Source of the DNA: Vibrio tubiashii
GTDB lineage: Bacteria > Pseudomonadota > Gammaproteobacteria > Enterobacterales > Vibrionaceae
Direction: 5' to 3'
Assembly: GCA_000775715.1 (NCBI GenBank)
Contig: JRWQ01000011.1
Span: 310,001-374,000, forward strand
DNA: 64,000 nucleotides
The position numbers and the translations under genes were made by a program. The notes beneath the pieces were generated by a model that was not told where the DNA came from, ran no database searches, and saw only the letters and a list, made by a program, of their open reading frames with translations. Positions 1 through 9,392 of this stretch are shown one piece after another (within the stretch, counting starts at the first letter, position 1; each line of letters begins with the position of its first letter).

Positions 1-584
1 CTGGCCGACTGATGAGAATGAAACCTGACACCATGACAGGCTGGCGACTATTTTTTAATGACCCGTTTGTGGTTGGAGAACTGAGTGACAAGCCGTTGCC
101 TCAAGGCTGGCAATGGCAAGATTGGCGCGATCAACGCGGTGAGTTGTTCCAAGCGGTGCGAATGGAAAAGAACATGATGGGCTTAATGCTTGGCCTTATC
201 ATCGGCGTCGCTGCATTTAATATTATTTCAGCCCTGATTATGGTTGTAATGGAAAAACAGTCTGAAGTGGCAATTTTAAAAACCCAAGGCATGACAGATA
301 GACAAGTTTTGGCCATTTTTATGGTTCAAGGTGCGAGCAGTGGTGTGATTGGTGCGTTAATTGGTGGCAGTTTAGGTGTAGTGCTTGCGAGTAACCTAAA
401 CCAGCTATTAGAGAGTGCGGGGGTTGCTTTGTTTTCTGTCGGTGGCGAGTTACCGATTTTGATTAATCCTGTACAGATTTGTGTTGTTGTGGTGTTGGCT
501 ATTGCGCTGAGCCTTGCCGCGACCTTGTTCCCTTCATACCGCGCATCTTCTGTAAAACCAGCTGAGGCTTTAAGATATGAGTAG
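1..584 (+). CDS. lolC: Lipoprotein-releasing ABC transporter permease LolC (3' part only)
   Basis: The window opens inside this gene. The frame is open from base 3 with no stop upstream, so only about the last 194 of some 400 residues are present. LolC is an inner-membrane subunit of the LolCDE transporter, which extracts outer-membrane lipoproteins from the inner membrane and passes them to the carrier LolA. Three hydrophobic segments with an FtsX/MacB-type permease pattern are visible ([15 protein letters not shown] and [10 protein letters not shown], near-identical to the same part of LolE downstream). The stop overlaps the lolD start by 8 bases, so the two are translationally coupled. LolC versus LolE is assigned by operon order. 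Confidence 0.9.
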   Translation, partial: GRLMRMKPDTMTGWRLFFNDPFVVGELSDKPLPQGWQWQDWRDQRGELFQAVRMEKNMMGLMLGLIIGVAAFNIISALIMVVMEKQSEVAILKTQGMTDRQVLAIFMVQGASSGVIGALIGGSLGVVLASNLNQLLESAGVALFSVGGELPILINPVQICVVVVLAIALSLAATLFPSYRASSVKPAEALRYE

Positions 585-1263
585 TCTTCTTCAATGTCAT
601 AACGTTTGTAAAACCTATCATGAAGGTGCATTCGACACTCAGGTGCTTAAAGGGGTCAGCTTCGATATTCAGAAGGGTGAGCTAGCATCGATCATTGGTA
701 CCTCTGGTTCAGGTAAAAGTACTTTGCTCCATATCCTTGGGGCGCTTGATGAACCAACTGAAGGGCATGTCACTTTCTTAGATCATGAGCTGTCAAAGCT
801 CAGCTCGAATCGTCAAGCTAAGTTACGAAATCAGCACCTAGGGTTTGTCTACCAGTTCCACCATTTGCTTGCCGATTTTAGTGCGCTCGAAAATGTGGCT
901 ATGCCACTGCTGATTGGTGGTGCAAAGGTTAACCAAGCTAAAACCGCTGCCAAAGCTTTACTCGACAAGGTGGGTTTGAGCCATCGCATTGAGCATCGTC
1001 CTTCTGAGCTCTCAGGCGGTGAGCGGCAACGTGTCGCAATAGCGCGTGCTTTGGTCAATAACCCATCTTTGGTGTTGGCGGATGAACCAACTGGTAATCT
1101 AGACCATAAGACGGCGCTAGCCATCTATGACCTGATGCGTGAGCTGAACCAAGAATCTAACACTGCGTTCCTTGTCGTCACTCACGATGGTGAACTGGCA
1201 GGAAAAATGGACCGTCAACTGCATATGCAAGATGGTTTGCTGCTCAATATCGAGGGGGCGTAA
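577..1263 (+). CDS. lolD: Lipoprotein-releasing ABC transporter ATPase LolD
   Basis: ATP-binding subunit (228 aa, normal family length) that energises lipoprotein release by LolC and LolE. Walker [10 protein letters not shown] is at residues 41-49, the signature LSGGE at 146-150, and Walker B with the catalytic Glu in [12 protein letters not shown] near 167-177. These are the features of the LolD/MacB/FtsE class of ATPases. A GAGG element precedes the ATG, which lies inside the end of lolC. The stop is immediately followed by the lolE start with no gap. The order C-D-E matches the usual operon. Confidence 0.96.
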   Translation: MSSLLQCHNVCKTYHEGAFDTQVLKGVSFDIQKGELASIIGTSGSGKSTLLHILGALDEPTEGHVTFLDHELSKLSSNRQAKLRNQHLGFVYQFHHLLADFSALENVAMPLLIGGAKVNQAKTAAKALLDKVGLSHRIEHRPSELSGGERQRVAIARALVNNPSLVLADEPTGNLDHKTALAIYDLMRELNQESNTAFLVVTHDGELAGKMDRQLHMQDGLLLNIEGA

Positions 1264-2508
1264 GTGTTTTCATCCCTATCTCTGTTTATTGGTGGGCGTT
1301 TTAGCCGGGCTAAGCAGCGCAATAAGATGGTGTCATTTATCTCAATGTCATCCACTATTGGCATTGCCGTCGGTGTGGCGGTGATTATTATTGGCCTATC
1401 GGCAATGAACGGTTTTGAAAGAGAGCTCAAAGACCGTGTGTTATCTGTGATTTCTCATGGTGAATTTGAAGGCGTGAGAGGTTCCATTAACGGTTGGCAA
1501 AACATCATCCAACACGTAGAGCAGCATCCTAAAATTGAAGCGGCTGCACCCTACGTTAAGTTTACCGCTTTGGCCGAAAAAGGCGCGCAACTCAAAGCCC
1601 TTGAAGTACGTGGTATAGACCCTGAGTTAGAAACCAAAGTCTCTAATCTCGATGATTTTGTTGATTCGCAAGTATGGCAAGCATTTCAAGCGGGTGAGCA
1701 GCAAGTTATTCTAGGTAAGGGCATCGCTGACTTGCTTAATGTGGATAAAGGGGATTTTTTGACTCTCCTGATTCCAACCTCTGGTGCAACCACGAAAGTT
1801 CAAGCACCAAAGCGTGTGCGAGTAAAAGTGGCGGGGCTACTGACTCTCAATGGGCAAATCGATCACAATCTAGCCCTTATTCCACTGAAAGATGCGCAGA
1901 GCTACGCAAAACTTCAACAGGGAGTGACTGGCGTGGCGGTACGTGTAACAGAGGTACTTAACGCGACCCATATTGTCCGCGAAGTCGGGCGCACTTTGGA
2001 TGAGTATGTCTACCTACGCAGTTGGCAGCAGAAATATGGTTTCCTTTACCGAGATATTCAACTAGTCCGCACTATTATGTATTTAGTGATGGTGTTGGTG
2101 ATTGGTGTAGCAAGCTTCAACATAGTTTCGACGTTAATGATGGCGGTGAAAGATCGCGCTGCTGAGATCGCTATACTGCGTACCATGGGCGCGACTGATG
2201 GATTGGTGAAAAAAATCTTCGTCTGGCAGGGAGTGTTCTCCGGTGTACTCGGCAGTGTCGTAGGTAGCGTGTTTGGTGTTTTGGTTGCACTAAATTTGAC
2301 GACCATGATCACGGGTTTGGAGAAGCTGATTGGTCATCAGTTTTTGTCCGGTGATATCTACTTTGTTGATTTCTTGCCTTCTCAAGTCAACGTCGCTGAT
2401 GTGTTAGTTGTATCACTCACTGCGATCGTACTTAGTCTGTTAGCGACTTGGTATCCCGCTTCAAGAGCAAGCAAGTTGAATCCTGCAGCGGTGCTGAGTT
2501 CAAAGTAG
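1264..2508 (+). CDS. lolE: Lipoprotein-releasing ABC transporter permease LolE
   Basis: Second membrane subunit of LolCDE, 414 aa. One N-terminal membrane helix (about residues 22-45) is followed by a large periplasmic domain and three C-terminal helices with the FtsX pattern (GVASFNIVSTLMMAV, AEIAILRTMGA). The start is GTG directly abutting the lolD stop, and the G-rich end of lolD (GAGGGGG) supplies the ribosome-binding site. The sequence ends in the usual small polar tail after SRASKLNPA. No terminator with a T run follows; a hairpin sits about 170 bases downstream. Confidence 0.95.
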   Translation: MFSSLSLFIGGRFSRAKQRNKMVSFISMSSTIGIAVGVAVIIIGLSAMNGFERELKDRVLSVISHGEFEGVRGSINGWQNIIQHVEQHPKIEAAAPYVKFTALAEKGAQLKALEVRGIDPELETKVSNLDDFVDSQVWQAFQAGEQQVILGKGIADLLNVDKGDFLTLLIPTSGATTKVQAPKRVRVKVAGLLTLNGQIDHNLALIPLKDAQSYAKLQQGVTGVAVRVTEVLNATHIVREVGRTLDEYVYLRSWQQKYGFLYRDIQLVRTIMYLVMVLVIGVASFNIVSTLMMAVKDRAAEIAILRTMGATDGLVKKIFVWQGVFSGVLGSVVGSVFGVLVALNLTTMITGLEKLIGHQFLSGDIYFVDFLPSQVNVADVLVVSLTAIVLSLLATWYPASRASKLNPAAVLSSK

Positions 2509-2856
2509 TTTATGGGCGATATTTGTTCGGGATTAGAAATGGCATCATTGTGCTCAGCGTGTCGAATATTCTACTCTTGAACTCGAGAATGTCTTCAAGG
2601 CTATCGAATTCGCACAGGCTAAGCCCTTTTATAGTGCTAGATTAGATTGTTAGATGTAGAGGTCTCTTGTCTAAATACCTCTCGCTCCTTAGCGTGAGGT
2701 AATGGCAACCGAGGTCGATGTTTCCGTGGTGAAATTCCTGCGGGCTATTTTTTCCTTCCATCATCCTCAGCGACGTGAGCATGTTAAATATCATCCTTGG
2801 GTTTCACACGGTTTCAACTCGCTATTAGCTGAGTCGAAAAGCGCGCAATTCAAATT
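2509..2856. other. Intergenic stretch after lolE; hairpin, no convincing gene
   Basis: 348 bases between lolE and the convergent DUF2062 gene. It holds an inverted repeat at 2676-2701 (arms TACCTC-t-CGCT and AGCG-t-GAGGTA) with no T run after it on either strand. A 72-codon frame on the plus strand begins right after this hairpin but has no recognisable domain, a badly spaced ribosome-binding site and runs into the opposing gene, so I do not call it. The lolE transcript may end here in a factor-dependent way. Confidence 0.4.
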
Positions 2857-3387
2857 CTACTTTTTGAGTAAATTGCCTATTCTGATTTTTCGTTGTTGCC
2901 AACTGCGAACAACGGAATAGCGCCATAGTGCACGAATTCCAAAATAACCGAGCATAGCCGATCCAATACCACAAATTAGGCAGCCGAGTAGGAATGGGGG
3001 GCCAATGGTCGTCATTTGGTGAAGAATAAACTCCCAAGATAGCTCGAAGTGGAAGTGTTGCGGTGGGACATGCATGGCTAATGCGCCAACTTTGTACGCA
3101 AAGTAGAACAACACTGGCATGGTGACAGGGTTACTTACCCATACTAAAGCGACAGAAAGAGGCAGATTGACACCACAAGCGATGGCTAGGCCAGCGGCCA
3201 TAATCATTTGACTAGGCAGTGGTACGAAAGCCATAAACAGACCGACAGCGAATGCACCGGAAGCAGAACGGCGATTTAGGCACCAGAGGTTAGGGTTGTA
3301 TAGCACATTGCCAAAAATCTTTAGTGCCTTTTGACGTTTAATAACTTCGTGGTCAGGCATAAAGCGTTTAATAAATTTTCTTGGCAT
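2857..3387 (-). CDS. DUF2062 family inner-membrane protein
   Basis: 176-residue membrane protein of the DUF2062 family; function unknown. A basic N-terminus (MPRKFIKRF) precedes the conserved block NRRSASGAFAVGLFMAFVPLPSQM and the hallmark VWVSNPVTMPVLF. Two to three membrane helices are visible, with a basic C-terminal tail. Its start codon lies only 6 bases from the comEC start on the other strand, so the two genes are divergent with no intergenic space. The ribosome-binding site is weak (GAGAG about ten bases upstream). Confidence 0.85.
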   Translation of the reverse strand: MPRKFIKRFMPDHEVIKRQKALKIFGNVLYNPNLWCLNRRSASGAFAVGLFMAFVPLPSQMIMAAGLAIACGVNLPLSVALVWVSNPVTMPVLFYFAYKVGALAMHVPPQHFHFELSWEFILHQMTTIGPPFLLGCLICGIGSAMLGYFGIRALWRYSVVRSWQQRKIRIGNLLKK

Positions 3388-3393
3388 AGGGAA

Positions 3394-5634
3394 ATGACTC
3401 TCTACTTACATTACTGGACGCTAATTTCATTCTCTTTGTTGATCACAACTAGCCCTTCTTGGCGGTTCTTACCGAGTCTAGAACTGCTGCCTATCGCCTT
3501 AATGGTACTAGCTGTATCAGCCAAATACACGATGGCAAGGGGTTTGTTAGGGCTAGCCTTAGCGTGTGTTGTCATCCTGATGCACGGCAACTTATTGCGA
3601 TATCAAACAGAAATGCTTTTTCAAGCTGGTCAGGATATTACCATAATCGCGGACGTTGACAGCCTTTTTAGGCCAATAAATTTTGGCTTTCAGGGTATTG
3701 TTGTAGTTAGATCAATCAATGGCGAAGCCTTAACCACGTTAAACCAACCTAAGATACGTTTAAACAGCCCAACATTACTGAAATTGGGGGACCGACTTTC
3801 AGCGCAAATCAAAATCAAACCCATCGTCGGATTGATGAATGATGTTGGCTATGACGCTGAGCTGCACGCGCTTACTCAAGGCATCGTAGCGATGGGTTCA
3901 ATTACGCCGAAACAGAGTTATTTTGTCATTAGTAACCCAAGCATAAGAATGCAGATGATTTCCTCGGTTCAAGCTCGTACTGATTCGCTTGAGCATAGAG
4001 CCATGGTCTTAGCACTGCTATTTGGTATTCGAGATGATATTAGTCAGCAAATCTGGCAACAGCTTAAACAGAGTGGCCTCAGTCATTTGATTGCCATTTC
4101 CGGTTTACATGTCGGTATTGCGTTTGCGGTAGGCTGGGCATTAGGGCTTATATTAGCCAGAGTTCATCGGCTGTTATTGTATTCGCCGATACTGCTTGGC
4201 TTAACCCTGGCGCTTTGCTACGCATGGCTCGCAGGTTTCTCCATTCCAACCCAACGTGCACTAGTTATGTGCATACTACTGTGTTTGTTACAGCAGTTAG
4301 CAGGACATTTACCTAGCTTGTATAAGTGGTTACTGGTTCTAGCTGTTTTATTGTGTTTCGACCCATTTGCTGCAGCGTCGGCGAGTTTATGGATGTCGAT
4401 GATTGCCGTGGGTATTTTGCTGTTTTACCAGGGAATACGAACAAAACGTGGCTACTTTGTTGTAGATGCAATTAAGGTTCAGCTGTTTTTAATCGTGCTT
4501 ATGGCGCCCCTAATCATCTACTTGTTCCATGGCGTTAGTACAGGAGCACTCTTCTACAATTTAGTCCTTGTCCCTTGGTTCTCTTTGGTTGTTATTCCTT
4601 TGGTGTTCGTTGCGTTCAGCGCTCATCTGCTGTTTGCATCACCAATGCTACCTTGGTGGGGGGTGGATAGAAGTTTAGCCTTGGTTCAGTGGGCAATGAA
4701 TTATTCTGAATGGGGATGGAGTGATGTATCAAGGCAAACGCTAACTTACTTGATGATTGGTATTTTGCTGCTGTTTCTCAATCGAGTAGTGTCGAAGCGC
4801 TATCTTACTCTTCTAGCAGTTTGTATAGGGCTAGGTTTAAGCAGCTGGCGAGAAGTCCCGTTGTGGCGGTTAGTGGTTCTTGATGTCGGCCATGGCCTCT
4901 CCGTTGTTGTCCAACAAGGAGAACGCGCTCTGTTGTACGATACAGGGGCTGCTTGGAACACGTCGAGTATTGCGGAACAAATCATTACCCCTTGGATGAT
5001 AAGTCACGGAATCGATAACTTAGATTATTTTGCCATTAGCCATTTTGATAACGACCACGCGGGCGGTGCAGAGCAAATCAAAGCCAAATGGCAGCCAAGA
5101 ACTGTCATAACCAGTCAGGGGGATCATTCTGCGACACCCTGCATCGCAGGTAAATCATGGCAATGGGATAGAGTCAGTATCGAAGCGATATGGCCACCGA
5201 AGACCGTGTTACGTGCATACAACCCTCACTCGTGCGTTATTAGGCTTAAGCATCAAGCCAGTTCAGCAACTCTACTGTTGGCCGGTGACATAGAGACCAT
5301 CGCTGAATGGATACTGGTCAGGCAGCCGGGACGATTAGATTCCGATATTTTGCTCGTTCCCCATCATGGCAGCAAAACCTCATCCACTGCTGCATTTGTT
5401 GAAGCCGTGACCCCAGAGGTTGCCATTGCCTCATTAGCGAAGAGTGGTCGCTGGGCATTGCCAAATAGAAAAGTGGTACAAAGGTACCAAGATGCTGGAG
5501 CGAAATGGATGGACACAGGGCAGCATGGTCAGATATCAATCGATTTCTATCCACAAACTTATCAAGTAACGGCACTAAGGGAGGTCAAAGGTAAGACTTG
5601 GTATAGGCAGATGCTACGTAACCGAGTAGAATAG
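3394..5634 (+). CDS. comEC: ComEC/Rec2 family DNA-uptake channel protein
   Basis: Inner-membrane channel that carries single-stranded DNA into the cytoplasm during natural transformation; a partner function to TfoX found later in this window. 746 aa from the ATG at 3394. Order: N-terminal helices and DUF4131-like region, competence domain with GLSHLIAISGLHVGI near residues 230-245, many membrane helices, then a C-terminal metallo-beta-lactamase-like domain with SHFDNDHAGG and LLVPHHGS. The frame is open 63 bases further upstream, but that would overlap DUF2062; the ATG at 3394 gives the typical hydrophobic N-terminus (MTLYLHYWTL). Its AGGGA element is unusually close (1-2 bases). Confidence 0.93.
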   Translation: MTLYLHYWTLISFSLLITTSPSWRFLPSLELLPIALMVLAVSAKYTMARGLLGLALACVVILMHGNLLRYQTEMLFQAGQDITIIADVDSLFRPINFGFQGIVVVRSINGEALTTLNQPKIRLNSPTLLKLGDRLSAQIKIKPIVGLMNDVGYDAELHALTQGIVAMGSITPKQSYFVISNPSIRMQMISSVQARTDSLEHRAMVLALLFGIRDDISQQIWQQLKQSGLSHLIAISGLHVGIAFAVGWALGLILARVHRLLLYSPILLGLTLALCYAWLAGFSIPTQRALVMCILLCLLQQLAGHLPSLYKWLLVLAVLLCFDPFAAASASLWMSMIAVGILLFYQGIRTKRGYFVVDAIKVQLFLIVLMAPLIIYLFHGVSTGALFYNLVLVPWFSLVVIPLVFVAFSAHLLFASPMLPWWGVDRSLALVQWAMNYSEWGWSDVSRQTLTYLMIGILLLFLNRVVSKRYLTLLAVCIGLGLSSWREVPLWRLVVLDVGHGLSVVVQQGERALLYDTGAAWNTSSIAEQIITPWMISHGIDNLDYFAISHFDNDHAGGAEQIKAKWQPRTVITSQGDHSATPCIAGKSWQWDRVSIEAIWPPKTVLRAYNPHSCVIRLKHQASSATLLLAGDIETIAEWILVRQPGRLDSDILLVPHHGSKTSSTAAFVEAVTPEVAIASLAKSGRWALPNRKVVQRYQDAGAKWMDTGQHGQISIDFYPQTYQVTALREVKGKTWYRQMLRNRVE

Positions 5635-5667
5635 CGTCTCTATTGTAAAAGAAAAATAAGCACTTCT

Positions 5668-7416
5668 ATGTCTCTGAATAAAGACGAAACCACGTGGCAA
5701 ACCTTTCAGCGCTTGTGGACCTACATCCGATTGTACAAAGCAGGTCTGGCTGTTGCTGTTATTGCACTCATTGTTAACGCTGCCGCTGACACTTACATGA
5801 TGTCACTCCTTAAACCCCTATTAGATGAGGGCTTCGGAGACGCCGGCTCAAATTTTCTAAGAATAGTACCCTTCATTATCTTTGGTATGATGGTTGTGCG
5901 TGGTCTAAGTGGTTTCGTATCCACATACTGCTTGAGTTGGGTTTCTGGCAATGTGGTGATGGAGATGAGGCGATCTATCTTTAATCAGTTTATGCATATG
6001 CCAGTTTCCTATTTTGATAAGGAATCAGCAGGCGGGTTGCTGTCGCGCATTACCTATGACTCGGAACAAGTTGCTGGAGCCACCAGTCGTGCCTTGGTCA
6101 GTATTGTCCGCGAGGGTGCGAGCATTATCGGCTTATTGGTTTTGATGTTCTGGAATAGTTGGCAGCTATCGCTAGTTTTGATTGTTGTTGCGCCAATTGT
6201 GGCTTGGGGTATCAGCTTTGTTTCTAAGCGCTTCCGTAAGATCTCTAAAAATATGCAAGAGGCGATGGGGAGTGTGACCTCTTCGGCGGAGCAGATGCTT
6301 AAAGGCCATAAAGTGGTATTGAGCTATGGTGGTCAAGAAGTTGAGAAAGCGCGCTTCGACTCAGTCAGCAATGGCATGCGTCAGCAATCGATGAAGTTGG
6401 TTGCGGCTCAGGCAATCGCGAACCCCGTGATCCAAGTTATTGCATCTCTTGCTTTGGTTGTCGTGCTATTTTTAGCAAGCGTTGATTCAATTCGCACAGA
6501 GCTGACTCCAGGTACTTTTACCGTTGTATTCTCCGCAATGTTCGGTTTGATGCGTCCACTTAAAGCACTGACCAACGTCACATCAGATTTTCAGCGTGGT
6601 ATGGCTGCGAGCCAAACCTTGTTTGCATTAATGGACCTAGAGACAGAGCAGGATAACGGTAAGTACCAAGTTGAAAAGGTGCGCGGCGAAATCGAAGTGA
6701 AAGACGTTACCTTTACCTATGAAGGTAAAGAAAAACCTGCGCTAAGCAATGTTAGCTTTAAAATTCCTAAGGGAAAAACCGTGGCGCTGGTTGGCCGTTC
6801 TGGCTCCGGGAAAAGTACCATTGCCAACCTGTTTACTCGTTTCTACGATGTTGATTCAGGTAACATTTATCTAGATGACCACGACGTTCGTGATTACAGC
6901 TTAACCAATCTACGTTCTCACTTTGCTTTGGTTTCGCAAAACGTGCATCTGTTCAACGATACTATTGCAAATAACATCTCTTACGCGGCGAATGAACAAT
7001 ACAGCCGAGAGCAGATTGAGCATGCAGCTCGCTTGGCTTATGCGATGGATTTTATCGATAACATGGATGATGGCCTTGATACCATGATTGGCGAAAATGG
7101 TGCGAGCTTGTCAGGAGGTCAGAGACAACGTATTGCGATTGCACGAGCGTTACTGCGTGATGCCCCTGTCTTGATTCTCGATGAGGCGACATCGGCTCTG
7201 GATACTGAATCTGAGAAGGCGATTCAATCGGCACTCGATGAGCTACAGAAGAACAAAACGGTTCTGGTTATTGCTCACCGCCTATCTACAATTGAAAACG
7301 CTGATGAAATCTTAGTCGTTGACGAAGGTGAAATCGTTGAGCGCGGCAATCACAGTGAGTTGATTGAAAAAGATGGCGCTTACGCACAGCTACATAGAAT
7401 ACAGTTCGGTGCCTAA
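5668..7416 (+). CDS. msbA: Lipid A export ATP-binding/permease protein MsbA
   Basis: Half-transporter ABC exporter (582 aa, E. coli MsbA length) that flips core-lipid A across the inner membrane as a homodimer. Six membrane helices occupy about residues 25-320. The nucleotide-binding domain has Walker [10 protein letters not shown] (376-384), signature LSGGQ (481-485) and Walker [11 protein letters not shown] with Glu 506. It begins 33 bases after comEC, and its stop TAA overlaps the lpxK ATG by one base. The neighbouring lpxK and kdsB confirm the lipid A role rather than a generic drug exporter. Confidence 0.96.
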   Translation: MSLNKDETTWQTFQRLWTYIRLYKAGLAVAVIALIVNAAADTYMMSLLKPLLDEGFGDAGSNFLRIVPFIIFGMMVVRGLSGFVSTYCLSWVSGNVVMEMRRSIFNQFMHMPVSYFDKESAGGLLSRITYDSEQVAGATSRALVSIVREGASIIGLLVLMFWNSWQLSLVLIVVAPIVAWGISFVSKRFRKISKNMQEAMGSVTSSAEQMLKGHKVVLSYGGQEVEKARFDSVSNGMRQQSMKLVAAQAIANPVIQVIASLALVVVLFLASVDSIRTELTPGTFTVVFSAMFGLMRPLKALTNVTSDFQRGMAASQTLFALMDLETEQDNGKYQVEKVRGEIEVKDVTFTYEGKEKPALSNVSFKIPKGKTVALVGRSGSGKSTIANLFTRFYDVDSGNIYLDDHDVRDYSLTNLRSHFALVSQNVHLFNDTIANNISYAANEQYSREQIEHAARLAYAMDFIDNMDDGLDTMIGENGASLSGGQRQRIAIARALLRDAPVLILDEATSALDTESEKAIQSALDELQKNKTVLVIAHRLSTIENADEILVVDEGEIVERGNHSELIEKDGAYAQLHRIQFGA

Positions 7417-8426
7417 TGATTGAAAAAATCTGGTTTGAGAATCATCCGCTCAAGTACTTACTATGGCCGCTTTTGTGGCCATTAAGCTTGTTGTTTGGCT
7501 CGATTAGTCGTTCCAGGCGTGCGGATTATCAAACGGGTAAACGTACTAGTTACAAAGCGCCAGTTCCTGTGATCGTGGTCGGTAATATAACAGCAGGTGG
7601 TAATGGCAAAACGCCAGTGGTGATTTGGCTGGTGGAGAAGCTTCAAGCCCTTGGCTATAAGCCGGGTGTGGTGTCTCGTGGTTATGGGGCTAAAGCTCCG
7701 GTCTATCCGTTATTAGTTGAAGACGAAACGTCGACTAAACATTGTGGTGACGAACCAAAATTAATCTTTAAACGCACTGGCGCTCCGGTTGCAGTCTCTC
7801 CAACCAGAAGTGATGCTGTAAAGGCGTTGCTGCCACTTGGTGTCGACATCATCATTACCGACGACGGTCTACAGCATTATGCTTTGCAACGTGATATCGA
7901 GATTGTGGTGGTCGACGGCGTAAGGCGCTTTGGTAACGAATCTCTAATCCCGTTGGGGCCATTGCGCGAATCAACGGATAGGTTAGCCGAAGTGGACTTT
8001 ATCATCACCAATGGTGGAACTGCGCACAGCAATGAAGCGGCAATGGTGTTAAAACCGACCCTGGCCGTTAACTTAAAGACCAAACAGCGTGAAAGTATTA
8101 ACAAGCTTGATGGGCGTTTGGTTGCAATGGCGGGAATTGGTCATCCGCCAAGATTTTTTAGTACACTTGAACAGTTGGGCGCAAAGTTAGCGGTGCAGCA
8201 AGGCTTTGTTGACCATAAAGATTTTGAACCGTCAGAGTTGAATGCTCTCGCTGCGAAAGGCGAGCATATGATTATGACAGAAAAAGACGCGGTAAAATGT
8301 TCAAGCTATGCGCAGGATAACTGGTGGTATTTACCAGTTAGTGCAGAGTTTGCAACCCATGATGAAGCGCGCATTTTGAATAAGATTAAAGAGGTTAAGG
8401 AACAGTATGGATCATCGACTGCTTGA
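7416..8426 (+). CDS. lpxK: Tetraacyldisaccharide 4'-kinase LpxK
   Basis: Phosphorylates the 4' position of the disaccharide-1-phosphate precursor to make lipid IVA, using ATP at the inner membrane. 336 aa. An N-terminal membrane anchor (about residues 14-30, [13 protein letters not shown]) precedes the LpxK P-loop [13 protein letters not shown] (55-67), and [12 protein letters not shown] carries the family Asp pair. Start overlaps the msbA stop by one base, and the 3' end overlaps ycaR by 20 bases, giving tight translational coupling. Confidence 0.96.
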   Translation: MIEKIWFENHPLKYLLWPLLWPLSLLFGSISRSRRADYQTGKRTSYKAPVPVIVVGNITAGGNGKTPVVIWLVEKLQALGYKPGVVSRGYGAKAPVYPLLVEDETSTKHCGDEPKLIFKRTGAPVAVSPTRSDAVKALLPLGVDIIITDDGLQHYALQRDIEIVVVDGVRRFGNESLIPLGPLRESTDRLAEVDFIITNGGTAHSNEAAMVLKPTLAVNLKTKQRESINKLDGRLVAMAGIGHPPRFFSTLEQLGAKLAVQQGFVDHKDFEPSELNALAAKGEHMIMTEKDAVKCSSYAQDNWWYLPVSAEFATHDEARILNKIKEVKEQYGSSTA

Positions 8427-8586
8427 GATTGTTGCATGTCCTGCATGTAAGGGAAAATTAACGTTTGATAAAGATAAACAAGAGTTGATTTGTAAGTTGG
8501 ATCGCCTTGCTTATCCGATCAAAGAAGGTATCCCAGTACTGCTTGAACCAGAAGCGCGTAAGATTAGCATGGACGAGGGCAGATAA
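8407..8586 (+). CDS. ycaR: Trm112-like zinc-ribbon protein YcaR
   Basis: A 59-residue gene lying between and overlapping its neighbours: it starts 20 bases inside lpxK and its stop overlaps the kdsB ATG by one base. The protein begins [18 protein letters not shown] and continues with a single further Cys ([20 protein letters not shown]), which matches the Trm112/YcaR family. Members are small zinc-ribbon-like proteins; the eukaryotic and archaeal Trm112 is an activator of methyltransferases, but the bacterial role is unclear. The lpxK-ycaR-kdsB order is conserved in enterics. Confidence 0.93.
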   Translation: MDHRLLEIVACPACKGKLTFDKDKQELICKLDRLAYPIKEGIPVLLEPEARKISMDEGR

Positions 8587-9338
8587 TGTCTTTTACAGTG
8601 GTTATCCCGGCTCGCTATCAGTCCACTCGCCTTCCGGGTAAGCCGTTGGCAGATATCGGCGGCAAGCCGATGATTCAATGGGTGTATGAGCAAGCAGTGC
8701 AGGCGGGCGCTGACAATGTCATTATTGCGACTGACGATGTTCGTGTGGAACAAGCGGTTGAGGCTTTTGGTGGTCAAGTTTGTATGACCTCTCCAGACCA
8801 TGAGTCAGGCACTGAGCGCTTGGCTGAAGTGGTTGAGCAAATGGCGATTGCTGATGACCATATTATCGTCAATGTTCAAGGTGATGAGCCTTTGGTTCCG
8901 CCTGCTATCATTGCCCAGGTCGCCGAAAACCTCGCCAACAGCGTTGCGCCGATGTCGACATTAGCCGTTGAGATCAGTGACGAAGCCGAGGTGTTCAACC
9001 CCAATGCGGTGAAAGTGCTTACCGATAAAGATGGCTACGCAATGTATTTCAGTCGCGCTACGATTCCATGGGATCGCGATCATTTTGCCAATGATGCAAA
9101 GGAAATCAAACAGCCATTAATGCGCCACATTGGTATTTACGCCTACCGTGCCGGCTTTATTAATACTTACATTAATTGGCAGCCCACTGTCCTTGAGAAG
9201 ATTGAGTGTTTAGAGCAGTTACGCGTGCTTTGGTATGGAGAAAAAATCCATGTTGAAGTAGCGAAAGAAGCGCCTGCGGCTGGGGTCGATACCCCGGAAG
9301 ATTTAGAAGTGGTCAGGCGCATTATTGCTAAGCAGTAG
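8586..9338 (+). CDS. kdsB: 3-deoxy-manno-octulosonate cytidylyltransferase KdsB
   Basis: Activates Kdo with CTP to CMP-Kdo for addition to lipid A in the cytoplasm. 250 aa, standard length. The N-terminal nucleotide-binding signature [17 protein letters not shown] (residues 4-20), [11 protein letters not shown] around residues 98-108 and MSTLAVEI are all typical. It is the last gene of the lipid A/Kdo run and is followed by a strong terminator at 9350-9374 shared with the convergent spoVR operon. Confidence 0.97.
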   Translation: MSFTVVIPARYQSTRLPGKPLADIGGKPMIQWVYEQAVQAGADNVIIATDDVRVEQAVEAFGGQVCMTSPDHESGTERLAEVVEQMAIADDHIIVNVQGDEPLVPPAIIAQVAENLANSVAPMSTLAVEISDEAEVFNPNAVKVLTDKDGYAMYFSRATIPWDRDHFANDAKEIKQPLMRHIGIYAYRAGFINTYINWQPTVLEKIECLEQLRVLWYGEKIHVEVAKEAPAAGVDTPEDLEVVRRIIAKQ

Positions 9339-9349
9339 CTCTATATTAG

Positions 9350-9374
9350 AAAAGGCCCAGATGGGCCTTTTTTG
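9350..9374. terminator. Bidirectional intrinsic terminator, kdsB / spoVR
   Basis: Stem AAGGCCC / GGGCCTT with a short loop and A/T runs on both sides (AAAAGGCCC-aga-tGGGCCTTTTTT). It lies between the convergent kdsB and spoVR genes and can stop transcription from both. Confidence 0.9.
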
Positions 9375-9392
9375 TGAATAGCGATTGGGACG

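Noticed and set aside
2702..2920. 72-codon frame on the plus strand after lolE
   Set aside because: No recognisable domain, ribosome-binding site only two bases from ATG and inside a hairpin, and it runs into the DUF2062 gene.
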